From contig NZ_JABFDI010000018.1 of the NCBI RefSeq assembly GCF_013403915.1, positions 21,249 to 85,248 on the forward strand: DNA of 64,000 nt, read 5' to 3'. Below, one piece after another: positions 36,432-44,355 of the stretch (position 1 is the stretch's first letter; each line of letters starts with the position of its first letter). The position numbers were made by a program, and so were the translations under genes. This DNA is from Winogradskyella pacifica (GTDB taxonomy: Bacteria > Bacteroidota > Bacteroidia > Flavobacteriales > Flavobacteriaceae). The notes beneath the pieces are model-generated. The model did not search any database. It was not told the origin of the DNA and worked only from the letters and a program-made list of their open reading frames with translations.

Positions 36432-36462
36432 AAAAAGAGCTTGATTTTATCAAGCTTTTTTT
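36432..36462. terminator. Bidirectional terminator
   Basis: AGCTTGA and TCAAGCT form a stem with a 5-nt loop, with A-run before and T-run after. It serves the plus-strand lipoprotein gene and the minus-strand LacI gene. Confidence 0.85.
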
Positions 36463-36472
36463 ATGTCTTTTT

Positions 36473-37486
36473 TTAAAATTCAGTTTTAGACGATTCACTT
36501 AGCTTTAACTCACTAGGCACAACAATAGTTTGCATTTTTAAATTTTCATCTTTAATATTATCGATCAATAATTTTGTAGACATCTCGCCTATTTTATGCG
36601 CTTTTTGATGAATAATTGAGATTTTTGGACTCGATAATAATTGGGTATGCTCGTAACCAAAACCAACAACTGATAAATCTTTAGGGATTTCTTTACCTAA
36701 CTTCTTAGCCATATTAATGGCCACAATTCCTGTAACGTGATCTATAGATAGAATCGCATCAACTGATGTATTTTGTTCTAAGTAATCATATATTTTCTTT
36801 TCAACATCTGTATCCATAGCATTATCTAATTTTAAAATATGAAGCTCTAAATTATGATCTTCTAATGCTTTTGTATACCCACTTATTCTAAGCTGACCAA
36901 CACTAAGCTCTTCAATATTACTTACTAGAAGAATATTTTTACGTTGTTCTTTTACTACTAAATGCTCAGTAGCGTCGTACACAGATTGAAAATCATCTAC
37001 TATTACTTTATTACACTCAATATCATCTACGACTCTATCAAACATTAAAACAGGTAATTTACTTTTTATAGCAGACTTTATATGATCGGTTTGTTCTTTT
37101 ACTTGGCTCTCTCTTGCTACAGCTATAATAAATCCATCAACACTTCCGTTTGCTAAAAGATCCAAACTTCGTTTTTCTTTATGCAACGTTTCGTTTGATA
37201 AACAAACAATAATATCATAATCATTATTAGTTGCTGTTTTTTCAATACCGTGTAATACTTCAGCAAAGAATGGATTGGTAACCGTCGGAAGAATGACACC
37301 AATAATTTTAGTTTTATTCGTTTTTAGTTGTTGCGCTATTCTATTGGGTCTATAGTTTAGCTTTGTGGCCAACTCCTTAACTCGTATCCTTGTGTTTTCA
37401 CTAATTTCATGACTGTCATTTAACGCTTTTGAAACTGTAGAAACTGAAATATTCAACAGTGCTGCTAATTCTTTGAGTGTTGTCAT
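36473..37486 (-). CDS. LacI-family transcriptional regulator
   Basis: The protein has 337 residues. The N-terminal helix-turn-helix is TLKELAALLNISVSTVSKAL (3-22), followed by the hinge helix region NYRPNRIAQQL (46-56). The periplasmic-binding-like sugar-sensing domain follows from about residue 60. The gene lies at the edge of the glucan locus and next to the T9SS glycan-binding gene, so a carbohydrate ligand from the same pathway is probable. A promoter and dyads upstream (37505-37564) suggest autoregulation. The target operator is not obvious. Confidence 0.92.
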   Translation of the reverse strand: MTTLKELAALLNISVSTVSKALNDSHEISENTRIRVKELATKLNYRPNRIAQQLKTNKTKIIGVILPTVTNPFFAEVLHGIEKTATNNDYDIIVCLSNETLHKEKRSLDLLANGSVDGFIIAVARESQVKEQTDHIKSAIKSKLPVLMFDRVVDDIECNKVIVDDFQSVYDATEHLVVKEQRKNILLVSNIEELSVGQLRISGYTKALEDHNLELHILKLDNAMDTDVEKKIYDYLEQNTSVDAILSIDHVTGIVAINMAKKLGKEIPKDLSVVGFGYEHTQLLSSPKISIIHQKAHKIGEMSTKLLIDNIKDENLKMQTIVVPSELKLSESSKTEF

Positions 37487-37504
37487 TTTATTATTTTTTT
37501 AATT

Positions 37505-37536
37505 CTAAAGTAAGGGATCTATTACTACTTTCACAA
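37505..37536 (-). promoter_or_regulatory. Promoter of the LacI-family gene
   Basis: On the minus strand, TTG (plus-strand CAA at 37534-37536), 21 bases, then TACTTTAG (37505-37512), one mismatch from TAnnTTTG. Confidence 0.5.
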
Positions 37537-37616
37537 GCTAATTATAGCATCATTATTTGATGCTGATGTAATTTAATATTAAAATAGTTAATACTACAAA
37601 TAATACAAGCTAATTA
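37533..37616. repeat. Dyad and direct repeats upstream of the LacI-family gene
   Basis: AGCATCA and TGATGCT are perfect inverted copies with a 5-bp spacer (37546-37564), about 60 bp before the LacI start. ACAAGCTAATTA occurs twice, at 37533-37544 (over the -33 element) and 37605-37616. These are candidate operator sites for autoregulation. Confidence 0.45.
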
Positions 37617-37692
37617 AAGTAGACTTTTTCAATATTAATAAGTAATACTCAATTATACATCACTAATTTGAAAATATATAACGTTAGTTCAT

Positions 37693-37729
37693 AAAAAAAG
37701 CGTGTTTAAATACTATAAACACGCTTTTT
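37693..37729 (-). terminator. Terminator of the T9SS glycan-binding gene
   Basis: AAAGCGTGTTTA and TAAACACGCTTT form a 12-bp or longer stem with a 7-nt loop, and A/T tails on both sides allow either direction. Confidence 0.9.
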
Positions 37730-37754
37730 GTTAAAAATAATCTTGCTATTAATA

Positions 37755-39344
37755 TTATTCTTTTATAAGCTTTACACTTTTTGAACCATTAACACCTTCA
37801 ACTCTAGCAAAATAAACACCAGATTTTAATGAAGACGTATTAATTACAGCTTCAGTTGCATTTGGTTTTACGACACTTACTTTTTTACCTAAAATATCAA
37901 ATACAGTAATAGAGTTAATTGTTGTATTACTCTCTATATTCCAGTTATTTTTAGTTGGGTTAGGGAACACCTTAAAAGCAGTTGTTTCAAAATCAACTGT
38001 ACTTAAGGTACAATCATCACCGACTTCGTAAGTGAAATATTTGGTTACTGATTGACCACCTGCGTATGCAAATTTACATGCGTAGCTAACCTCATCACCA
38101 ACAGTTAAATCATTTATCGTTGTTGAAAATGCTCTATCTCCAAGACTAGTCATAGGCACCTCATTAAAAGGTGATTGTCTCCATAAATAAGCAACTACAC
38201 CTGCTTTATCATCTAGTAGCTGGAATGTAAACTCGACACTAGTACCTGTAGTAACAAAAGCATAGTTATAGCCATCTGTAAATTCACCTTGTTGCGCCTC
38301 ATCTGTTTGGCCTGCACAATCTGTATTAACAACCGGTTCTGGTTCTTCCTCTTCTGCATCAGCACCAGGTGCTAAAATATCATCAAATAAATACGTTCCA
38401 ATAACCGCTGCAGAATTTCCTAAACCTGAATCTACAAAAATTACTAATTTACCATAAGACGATAATCCTGAACCAAAATTTAACTCAATATCATGCCAGT
38501 CAGTTCCTGTTGTAGAAAACTCTAATTGTACATCACCACCGGCGGTTGCTTGCTCAAGTTTAAAAAGATGATCATTTACTTCTCCAGGAGCTGCTGTAGT
38601 TGATCTTACTCTAAATCTCATTGTGTTATTAGCATCATCGGAAAGATCAAGAGGTGCAACGAAAGTTGCCTGAGCATGATCCCAATCTCCACCAGAACCT
38701 ATAACCTGTAATACATTATTTGTGGCATCATCTGGATCTGTAACGATACTAACGGTAGCATCACCACCAAGCATCATATCATTAAAGTCATCACTAAAAT
38801 CTACTGGTAGACTAAATTCAGGAAGTATAGATGTATGAGATGCTCCTGCGATATCATCAATTAAATACGTTCCTACTGCTGTATTAGCAGAACCAAAATC
38901 AGTAAAAATAACCATCTTCCCATAACTTCCAAGACCAGCAGGGAAATCTAATGAAATGTCCTTCCACTGATCATCTTCCGTTGTAAATACCAATTCAGTA
39001 TTTGGACCAGTACCATTTTCAAATTTTAATGCATGTGTATGCACACCATCATTCGCTAAGTTTCTAAATCTGAATGTAATTGTATTATTACTGTCATCAG
39101 ATAAATCTAAGTTATTAGCAAAAAGAACCTGAGCATTATCCCAATCGTTACCACTACCTGTTATTGATAGTACATCGTTAGTTACATCATCTGGATCAAG
39201 CGCATTCGCAATAATAACCTCAGGGACATCGCCTATAATTCCATGTAGAGTTGGAACACCACCATCGGTAAAAGTAAATGGCAATTCTTGACTGTAACCA
39301 AAGGCTCCAATCAGCAAAGCAAACAAAAAAGTAATTTTTTTCAT
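37755..39344 (-). CDS. Secreted T9SS multi-domain glycan-binding protein
   Basis: The product has 529 residues and no visible catalytic domain. Signal peptide (1-19, GYSQ); two homologous jelly-roll modules (about 20-168 and 178-327) sharing DPDD, SGxxWDxAQ, NLDLSDDxNNT and a SYGK-VIF-D segment; an acidic linker (EEEEPEP); a third beta-rich domain (about 343-445) with TGTSVEFTFQLLDDKAGVVAYLW, a type seen on flavobacterial beta-1,3-glucanases; and a T9SS sorting domain (456-529) with FPNPTKNNWN and SSLKSGVYFARV. It would be exported and anchored at, or released from, the cell surface. Two sequence blocks upstream match those upstream of susC almost perfectly, so it is probably co-induced with the glucan locus. 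Beta-glucan binding is an inference. Confidence 0.8.
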   Translation of the reverse strand: MKKITFLFALLIGAFGYSQELPFTFTDGGVPTLHGIIGDVPEVIIANALDPDDVTNDVLSITGSGNDWDNAQVLFANNLDLSDDSNNTITFRFRNLANDGVHTHALKFENGTGPNTELVFTTEDDQWKDISLDFPAGLGSYGKMVIFTDFGSANTAVGTYLIDDIAGASHTSILPEFSLPVDFSDDFNDMMLGGDATVSIVTDPDDATNNVLQVIGSGGDWDHAQATFVAPLDLSDDANNTMRFRVRSTTAAPGEVNDHLFKLEQATAGGDVQLEFSTTGTDWHDIELNFGSGLSSYGKLVIFVDSGLGNSAAVIGTYLFDDILAPGADAEEEEPEPVVNTDCAGQTDEAQQGEFTDGYNYAFVTTGTSVEFTFQLLDDKAGVVAYLWRQSPFNEVPMTSLGDRAFSTTINDLTVGDEVSYACKFAYAGGQSVTKYFTYEVGDDCTLSTVDFETTAFKVFPNPTKNNWNIESNTTINSITVFDILGKKVSVVKPNATEAVINTSSLKSGVYFARVEGVNGSKSVKLIKE

Positions 39345-39478
39345 AATTCTTATATATTAGTTTAGTTAAATAGTTCAACATCATCGTTCATTACCTGTTT
39401 CTATTAAACATTTTTAATGATCTTAAATGTTGTTAAAACCAAAACTAAGATGAAACATTAGTGATTCCTAAAAAAATC

Positions 39479-39618
39479 ACCGTACAAAAAACATACACCG
39501 CAATAAAACCTTGATTTAATTAAGAGTTTAGCAATTATAGCGTAGGTTTTAACGTATTTAGAAGAATTCGTTAACATTCTAAAAATCAAACAAAAAACAA
39601 CCTTTGTATAGGTAATGT
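39479..39618 (-). promoter_or_regulatory. Regulatory blocks A and B upstream of the T9SS gene
   Basis: Block A (39479-39499) differs at one of 21 positions from 58695-58715, and block B (39601-39618) is identical over 18 positions to 58838-58855. On the minus strand, block A contains TGTATG followed 11 bp later by a TGTACG variant. Block B contains TGTATAGGT on the plus strand. The spacing between blocks is 101 bp here and 122 bp at susC, a difference of two helical turns. Partial similarity continues between the blocks (CGTATTT, GAATTC). Confidence 0.75.
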
Positions 39619-40002
39619 TGTGCTCCATATATCACTATTTTAGCTAGACACAACTGTTAAAATAAATAGCGTCTTTATATACTAAGTTGTATTGTAATAA
39701 AATCAGAGTTATGTTCTAGAAGGGATCAAAATTCTACCCTTAATTTACCCACTCTTATACTTCACTGTCGCTTAATCGTTTAAAAAACGATTAGATAAAT
39801 ACTAAGAAATTAATCAACTATTACAATTCAAAAAAAAGACTCAATTTTCATTTTTAAAAACTAAATAGAAACTGTTGCGGACGTAAAATGTAGAACACAT
39901 AAGTAGTTTACTTTTATTACAAATGAAGTTCTTATGTTTTAATAAAAATTTAAGGACTTACTAAACTACAATCTAAAAATGCGACACTATTAGAAAATAA
40001 AA

Positions 40003-40031
40003 AAAGAGTATACAATTGTTATATACTCTTT
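40003..40031 (-). terminator. Terminator at the end of the enzyme operon
   Basis: AAAGAGTATA (40003-40012) pairs with TATACTCTTT (40022-40031) with a 9-nt loop. In the minus direction a T-rich tract follows. It lies after the T9SS remnant, so the operon once ran to this point. Confidence 0.8.
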
Positions 40032-40062
40032 CTAAATTAGGCTTAAAAACTAAATTAGGGAA

Positions 40063-40268
40063 TTAGTTTTCAACTAATTTAATGGTCTTTATAAAATGAC
40101 TTAAGCTAATTTTTGACTATAAATACCGTTTAATAATCTTGAAGCGTCAACTGTAATTTCTGATGCATTAGACGGTACATTTATGATTTGCTTACATAAC
40201 GAATTAAACACTTGTGCTGTATTGGTAGTCCTGTTATTAGCATTAACATTCCAAGTTGAGTTTAGAGG
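40063..40268 (-). pseudogene. Frameshifted remnant of a T9SS C-terminal sorting domain
   Basis: On the minus strand, from 40268 to 40101, the frame reads PLNSTWNVNANN, then AQVFNSLCKQIINVPSNASE and ITVDASRLLNGIYSQKLA before a stop. A shift then gives SHFIKTIKLVEN and a stop at 40063-40065. This is the order of a T9SS sorting domain (PNPT-x-W, QVFNSLGK, VDAS-L-NGIY, KTIKLV). The conserved YPNP part is already destroyed by a stop just upstream, and no body of a gene remains. It sits between the cytoplasmic GH17 gene and the operon terminator, so the lost gene was the last of the operon. It is not a copy of the sorting domain at 37755. Confidence 0.8.
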
Positions 40269-40348
40269 TTAAGACTAGCAGACTCATAACCAATTAATTA
40301 CAATACTTATAGGCATACATTGGGTTAATTATACTTTTGAAGTCAATT

Positions 40349-41257
40349 TTAATATTTTAGAGTTTGTTTCTCATATTTGAGCTTCTCGTTTTTATCCCAA
40401 ATTCCCCAATATGACCCTACATCTCCTTCTGTTCTAGCTTTCCAAGATTCATCAAAAGAAGAAAAGAAGAACATTTCAATTCCCTCTTCTTTAGACCATT
40501 TTTGAGAATTTAAAAAGTATTTAATTGCATTTTTTTCAGAAGGGAAAGCACCTTCTAAATTGGTTCCTTTATTTGGCCAGCCTGTTTCTGTAATAATAAC
40601 TTTTTTTCCGTTTCCTGCTTTTAGCGCTCGTTGGTACATATCCTTCATATATAATAATGAATAATCTTGGTCACAACCTTCCCAAAAAGGATAGCAATTT
40701 GCCAAGATGATATCGCAAGCTTCTGTAACGTTTGGGCGATTAGAAAATTCATAATAAGCATCTACATAACCTACCGGTATATTTGCGCTAATAGATTGCT
40801 TAACGTTGTACATATCCGCTAATAATTCTTCTTCGGTTAAATCACCACGATACATCACTTCATTACCAACAGCTGCAATATCAACATAGCCTTGGTTTGT
40901 TAAATCAATTAACCCTTTTACTTCTTTTGCATTAATCGCTTTATCATCTCCTAACCAAGCACCAACAAGTGTTTTAATACCATATTCTTTCGCAATCTTA
41001 GGTATAAGCTCATTACCGTCTGTACAAGAGAATGAACGTATCCATTTGGTATAAGGTTTAATGATTTTGATACGTCTTCTTATTTGCGACTCAGACAATT
41101 CATCACCTGGCTCTTGTCCTTCTAGATAAGGACTAAAGCAAAGTCCGTGAATTCCATCAGACAATACGTTTCTATATAATTCTTTTAATCCTTCTATATC
41201 TTTATCAGCATAATCGATAGATGCTAATGCTAGAAATTTCTCTTCTCTTAAAGACAT
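40349..41257 (-). CDS. GH17 glucan hydrolase without signal peptide
   Basis: The enzyme has 302 residues, about the size of a bare GH17 barrel, and probably cleaves or transfers beta-1,3-glucan oligosaccharides. The acid/base is E133 in AAVGNEVMYRG and the nucleophile is E224 in VIITETGWPNKG. The N-terminus (MSLREEKFLALASID) has no signal peptide or lipobox, so it appears cytoplasmic, unlike the GH17 lipoprotein of the same operon. It is the last intact gene of the operon, 22 bases after the MFS transporter. Together with the GH149-like enzyme it would act on imported oligosaccharides. Confidence 0.85.
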   Translation of the reverse strand: MSLREEKFLALASIDYADKDIEGLKELYRNVLSDGIHGLCFSPYLEGQEPGDELSESQIRRRIKIIKPYTKWIRSFSCTDGNELIPKIAKEYGIKTLVGAWLGDDKAINAKEVKGLIDLTNQGYVDIAAVGNEVMYRGDLTEEELLADMYNVKQSISANIPVGYVDAYYEFSNRPNVTEACDIILANCYPFWEGCDQDYSLLYMKDMYQRALKAGNGKKVIITETGWPNKGTNLEGAFPSEKNAIKYFLNSQKWSKEEGIEMFFFSSFDESWKARTEGDVGSYWGIWDKNEKLKYEKQTLKY

Positions 41258-41279
41258 AATACAATATTCAGTTACTTAG

Positions 41280-42692
41280 TTAAATAGTCGTTTTGCGTTG
41301 ATCTAATTCTGCCCTAATTTCATTAGCTTTTTCTTCTGTTATATCATAATTGCGCATTATATACATAGCTATAAGTGTACCAACTATTGGTAATCCTGAA
41401 AAGAATAAACGTAAACCTGTAATTGCTCCTTCTGGCTGTACTTGGAGTACAGAATCAAATCCTATAACAGTCAAAATTGTACCACTTAACCCACCTGCAA
41501 TTCCGAAACCAAATTTTACCATCCACCAGTATATAGCACCGAAAACTCCTTCTCTACGTTTCCCCGTTTTTAATTCATCTAAATCAATAACATCTGCTGT
41601 CATAGACATCATAAGGGTAAATAATCCACCGATTCCAAAAGAGAAAAATGGTAATGCAAATAAAAACATATAGGGTTTACCAGGGATAAACAGAAACCAG
41701 AGCATAATATACCCTATAACAGAAACACCTTGTGACACCATAAAGGCCTTTTTCTTACCTAAAACTTTCGACATTTTAGCCACTATTGGAATTACTAAAA
41801 ACGTCGTCACCAAAGCACCAATACTTCCAAATAAAGTAGGCCAAATACCTGCAGCTGTAGCATCTCCATTAAAGAGGTAATACACAATGATAAAAAACGT
41901 AAAACTAGCTACGGTATTAAAAGCATTGAACACAAAAAATGTAGCAAAGCAAAGCTTTTTAAAAGGTACTGATTTAAAAGCCTCAACAAAGTTACTACCG
42001 ATTTCCTTTAAGCTACCACCAATGTTTTTAAGCGTCAGCGAGGAATAATCTTCATTGACTGTTGATCTACTTTTAATAAAAATAGCAGGAACCATTGCGC
42101 AAATTGCAAATATAATGCCGACCCAAATAGCCAATTCTCTTACAGCCCCATCTGCCGACGGATACCATTCTGGATCATACATAATAACCCAAAACCAAGG
42201 AGCTATTACCCAAGCCCATTGACCAATCCATTGTGAAACTGCCATGATACTTGTACGCTCATGAAAATCATCACTCATTTCATAACCCATTGCTACGTAA
42301 GGCACGCTAAAAATGGTTAAACCCAAATAAAACAGAAACGATGTCAATAAAAAATACCAAAAATTATAATCGAGCGAACTCTCTCTAAATAATTGCCACA
42401 TAATGATAAAGGCAATACCCATAATTATAGCTCCTATAAAAACATATTGTCGTCGTCTTCCCCAACGCGATTTGGTATTATCAGAAATATACCCCATAAT
42501 TGGATCTGTAATAGCATCAAAGATTCTTGGCGCTAGTGATACCACTCCCCACATCCAACCTGGAAAACCTAAATCCTTAACTAAAACCACAATGAATATA
42601 CCAATAACAGCTGGAAACATTTGGTTAGCAAGCATACCTAATCCAAAAGCGATTTTCTGGCCTAAAGGAACTTTATTGGCTATGGTAGACAT
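41280..42692 (-). CDS. MFS sugar:cation symporter (GPH family)
   Basis: This inner-membrane carrier has 470 residues and 12 predicted membrane segments. Family features are DPIMGYISDNTKSRWGRRRQY in two parts (about 58-80), as in the melibiose-permease (glycoside-pentoside-hexuronide) group. It lies 6 bases after GH30 and 22 bases before the cytoplasmic GH17, inside the glucan operon, so it probably imports glucose or short laminari-oligosaccharides from the periplasm with Na+ or H+. The presence of two cytoplasmic glucan-active enzymes favours oligosaccharides. Confidence 0.88.
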   Translation of the reverse strand: MSTIANKVPLGQKIAFGLGMLANQMFPAVIGIFIVVLVKDLGFPGWMWGVVSLAPRIFDAITDPIMGYISDNTKSRWGRRRQYVFIGAIIMGIAFIIMWQLFRESSLDYNFWYFLLTSFLFYLGLTIFSVPYVAMGYEMSDDFHERTSIMAVSQWIGQWAWVIAPWFWVIMYDPEWYPSADGAVRELAIWVGIIFAICAMVPAIFIKSRSTVNEDYSSLTLKNIGGSLKEIGSNFVEAFKSVPFKKLCFATFFVFNAFNTVASFTFFIIVYYLFNGDATAAGIWPTLFGSIGALVTTFLVIPIVAKMSKVLGKKKAFMVSQGVSVIGYIMLWFLFIPGKPYMFLFALPFFSFGIGGLFTLMMSMTADVIDLDELKTGKRREGVFGAIYWWMVKFGFGIAGGLSGTILTVIGFDSVLQVQPEGAITGLRLFFSGLPIVGTLIAMYIMRNYDITEEKANEIRAELDQRKTTI

Positions 42693-42698
42693 AATTAT

Positions 42699-44204
42699 TT
42701 AGTTTTTAGTTGGAATTATTATTGTCTGAATAGCTTGTTGATTAATGTTCACACTTACCGTTTCCTCCCCTAGAGTCAACCTAAAATCTTTTGAGTCTTT
42801 ACCTTCATTAAATATGACTACAGCAATAGTTCCGTCTGGGTTTTTAGCAGCAGTAACCATTAGATCTTTATCTGCATTATCAACTCCAATAACTTCTGCT
42901 CCTGGTCTAATATATTTACTAAAATGAGCCATAGTGTAATACAATGGAGTAAAATAAACGGCATCTGCATCTGGATCTACAATTACTGGTGCAACACACC
43001 AATTCTCGAACCAGTTTGGACCACCTTGACGGTCTAAAACCATGTTCCAATCTACCCAACCATCTACCCAATTGTTTAGGCAACCGATGATATCTCTTGC
43101 ATAGCGATTAACAGGGGCATATTTTGGGTGTAAGTATTTCTTGTCATCTTCACGCCAATCATAACCCCAATCTGTAGCTTCTTTTTTCCAATACCAAGCA
43201 TCATCTTGCCATGCAGGAATTTCTGAATCGATACATCCTTCAGTTTCTATTAAGTATTTTTCTGGTGCTTTTTCATGTGCATATTGCAATTCTTCAGGAA
43301 AATAATCATACGTACTCTCGTACCAATGAATAGCTAAACCATCAAAATATTTTGAAGACGCCTCATCTTTATACATTTCATCTACCCATTCCTTTATCCC
43401 TTTTCTATTCTGGTCGTATCCAAGGATATTCACCTCCCCAAAACCATCAGCTTCTAATTTTGGACCTAAATGGTTTTGAACAAAGTCTGTTTCTTCTTCT
43501 GGTGAAAAGTGCATGCTTTCCCAATTATTCCCATTTCCGTGTGGTTCATTAACTGGTGTTAAACCCCAAATATCAATACCTTCAGCCTTATAAGCATCAA
43601 CATATTTAGAAAAGTAAAGTGCGAATGCATCGTAATATTTTGGCAATAACTTTCCACCGACATACGCGTTGTTATCCTTCATCCATGGAGGAGATGTCCA
43701 AGGTGATGCTATAATATGAAAGCCGTCTTTAGAAATAGCTTGAGCGTCTTTAATCATAGGAATTAAATCATCGCGATCCTCTTCGATATTGAAACTTTCT
43801 AATTCCACATCATCTGCAACAGGTGCATAGGTATAGTTGCTTAATGAAAAATCACAAGAAGCAATATGTGTTCTTGTTAAAGAATAACGTGCACCATCTT
43901 CACCAAAATATGCTTGAAGAATCGTATCACGGTTTTTCTTACTTAATTTATTTAATAAATAAGCCGAAGATTCTGTAAACGAACCTCCAAAGCCTGTAAT
44001 GGTTTGAAACTTTTGCTCTGGCAATAATTTTATCACCGCTGATGAATCTACTGTAGAAAACGCAGTGATTCTAGTCAGTTTATTTCCGCTTTCTGACGTT
44101 TCATAAATTTCAACCTCTAAGCTTTTACTTTCTTTTTTTTCGGAAGTACAACTCATTAAAGTTAGAATTAAGAGTGGCAATATGCTATATCTTGATGTTT
44201 TCAT
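42699..44204 (-). CDS. GH30 beta-glucanase lipoprotein
   Basis: The product has 501 residues with a lipoprotein signal ending at C19 (LTLMSC). Residues 50-430 form the GH30 barrel, with GFGGSFTESSAYLL at 71-84 and ASPWTSPPWMK at 166-176. The acid/base is E220 in TPVNEPHG and the nucleophile is E322 in IETEGC. A C-terminal beta-sandwich ends the protein. In laminarin loci such enzymes remove beta-1,6-linked glucose branches; location is the periplasm or the inner side of the outer membrane. A 151-bp gap separates it from the GH2-like gene upstream, so it may have its own promoter. Confidence 0.9.
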   Translation of the reverse strand: MKTSRYSILPLLILTLMSCTSEKKESKSLEVEIYETSESGNKLTRITAFSTVDSSAVIKLLPEQKFQTITGFGGSFTESSAYLLNKLSKKNRDTILQAYFGEDGARYSLTRTHIASCDFSLSNYTYAPVADDVELESFNIEEDRDDLIPMIKDAQAISKDGFHIIASPWTSPPWMKDNNAYVGGKLLPKYYDAFALYFSKYVDAYKAEGIDIWGLTPVNEPHGNGNNWESMHFSPEEETDFVQNHLGPKLEADGFGEVNILGYDQNRKGIKEWVDEMYKDEASSKYFDGLAIHWYESTYDYFPEELQYAHEKAPEKYLIETEGCIDSEIPAWQDDAWYWKKEATDWGYDWREDDKKYLHPKYAPVNRYARDIIGCLNNWVDGWVDWNMVLDRQGGPNWFENWCVAPVIVDPDADAVYFTPLYYTMAHFSKYIRPGAEVIGVDNADKDLMVTAAKNPDGTIAVVIFNEGKDSKDFRLTLGEETVSVNINQQAIQTIIIPTKN

Positions 44205-44355
44205 ATCTTGATTTTGCTTTAGTTAATTGATTTTTTTTTAAAAATTTTAGAGCGTTCTTAAAAAACACCCCTCAAGTGCCCTCAACGGGACAATCCGAAC
44301 GTTTAATAATGAGGTTTTGCGATCTTATTAAGTAGTGTAATTAATATTCAAAAAA

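Larger units (their letters stand above)
39345..40348. other. Intergenic kilobase with regulatory blocks and gene remnant
   Basis: No intact gene lies here. It contains the susC-like block A (39479-39499) and block B (39601-39618) upstream of the T9SS gene, a weak hairpin AATCGTT/AACGATT near 39775-39793, the terminator at 40003-40031 and the sorting-domain remnant at 40063-40268. About 39620-40000 is AT-rich, with no other recognisable content. Confidence 0.8.

Noticed and set aside
39620..40000. Possible further remnants of the lost T9SS gene
   Set aside because: Reading all minus-strand frames gave only stop-rich, AT-rich sequence without recognisable protein motifs.
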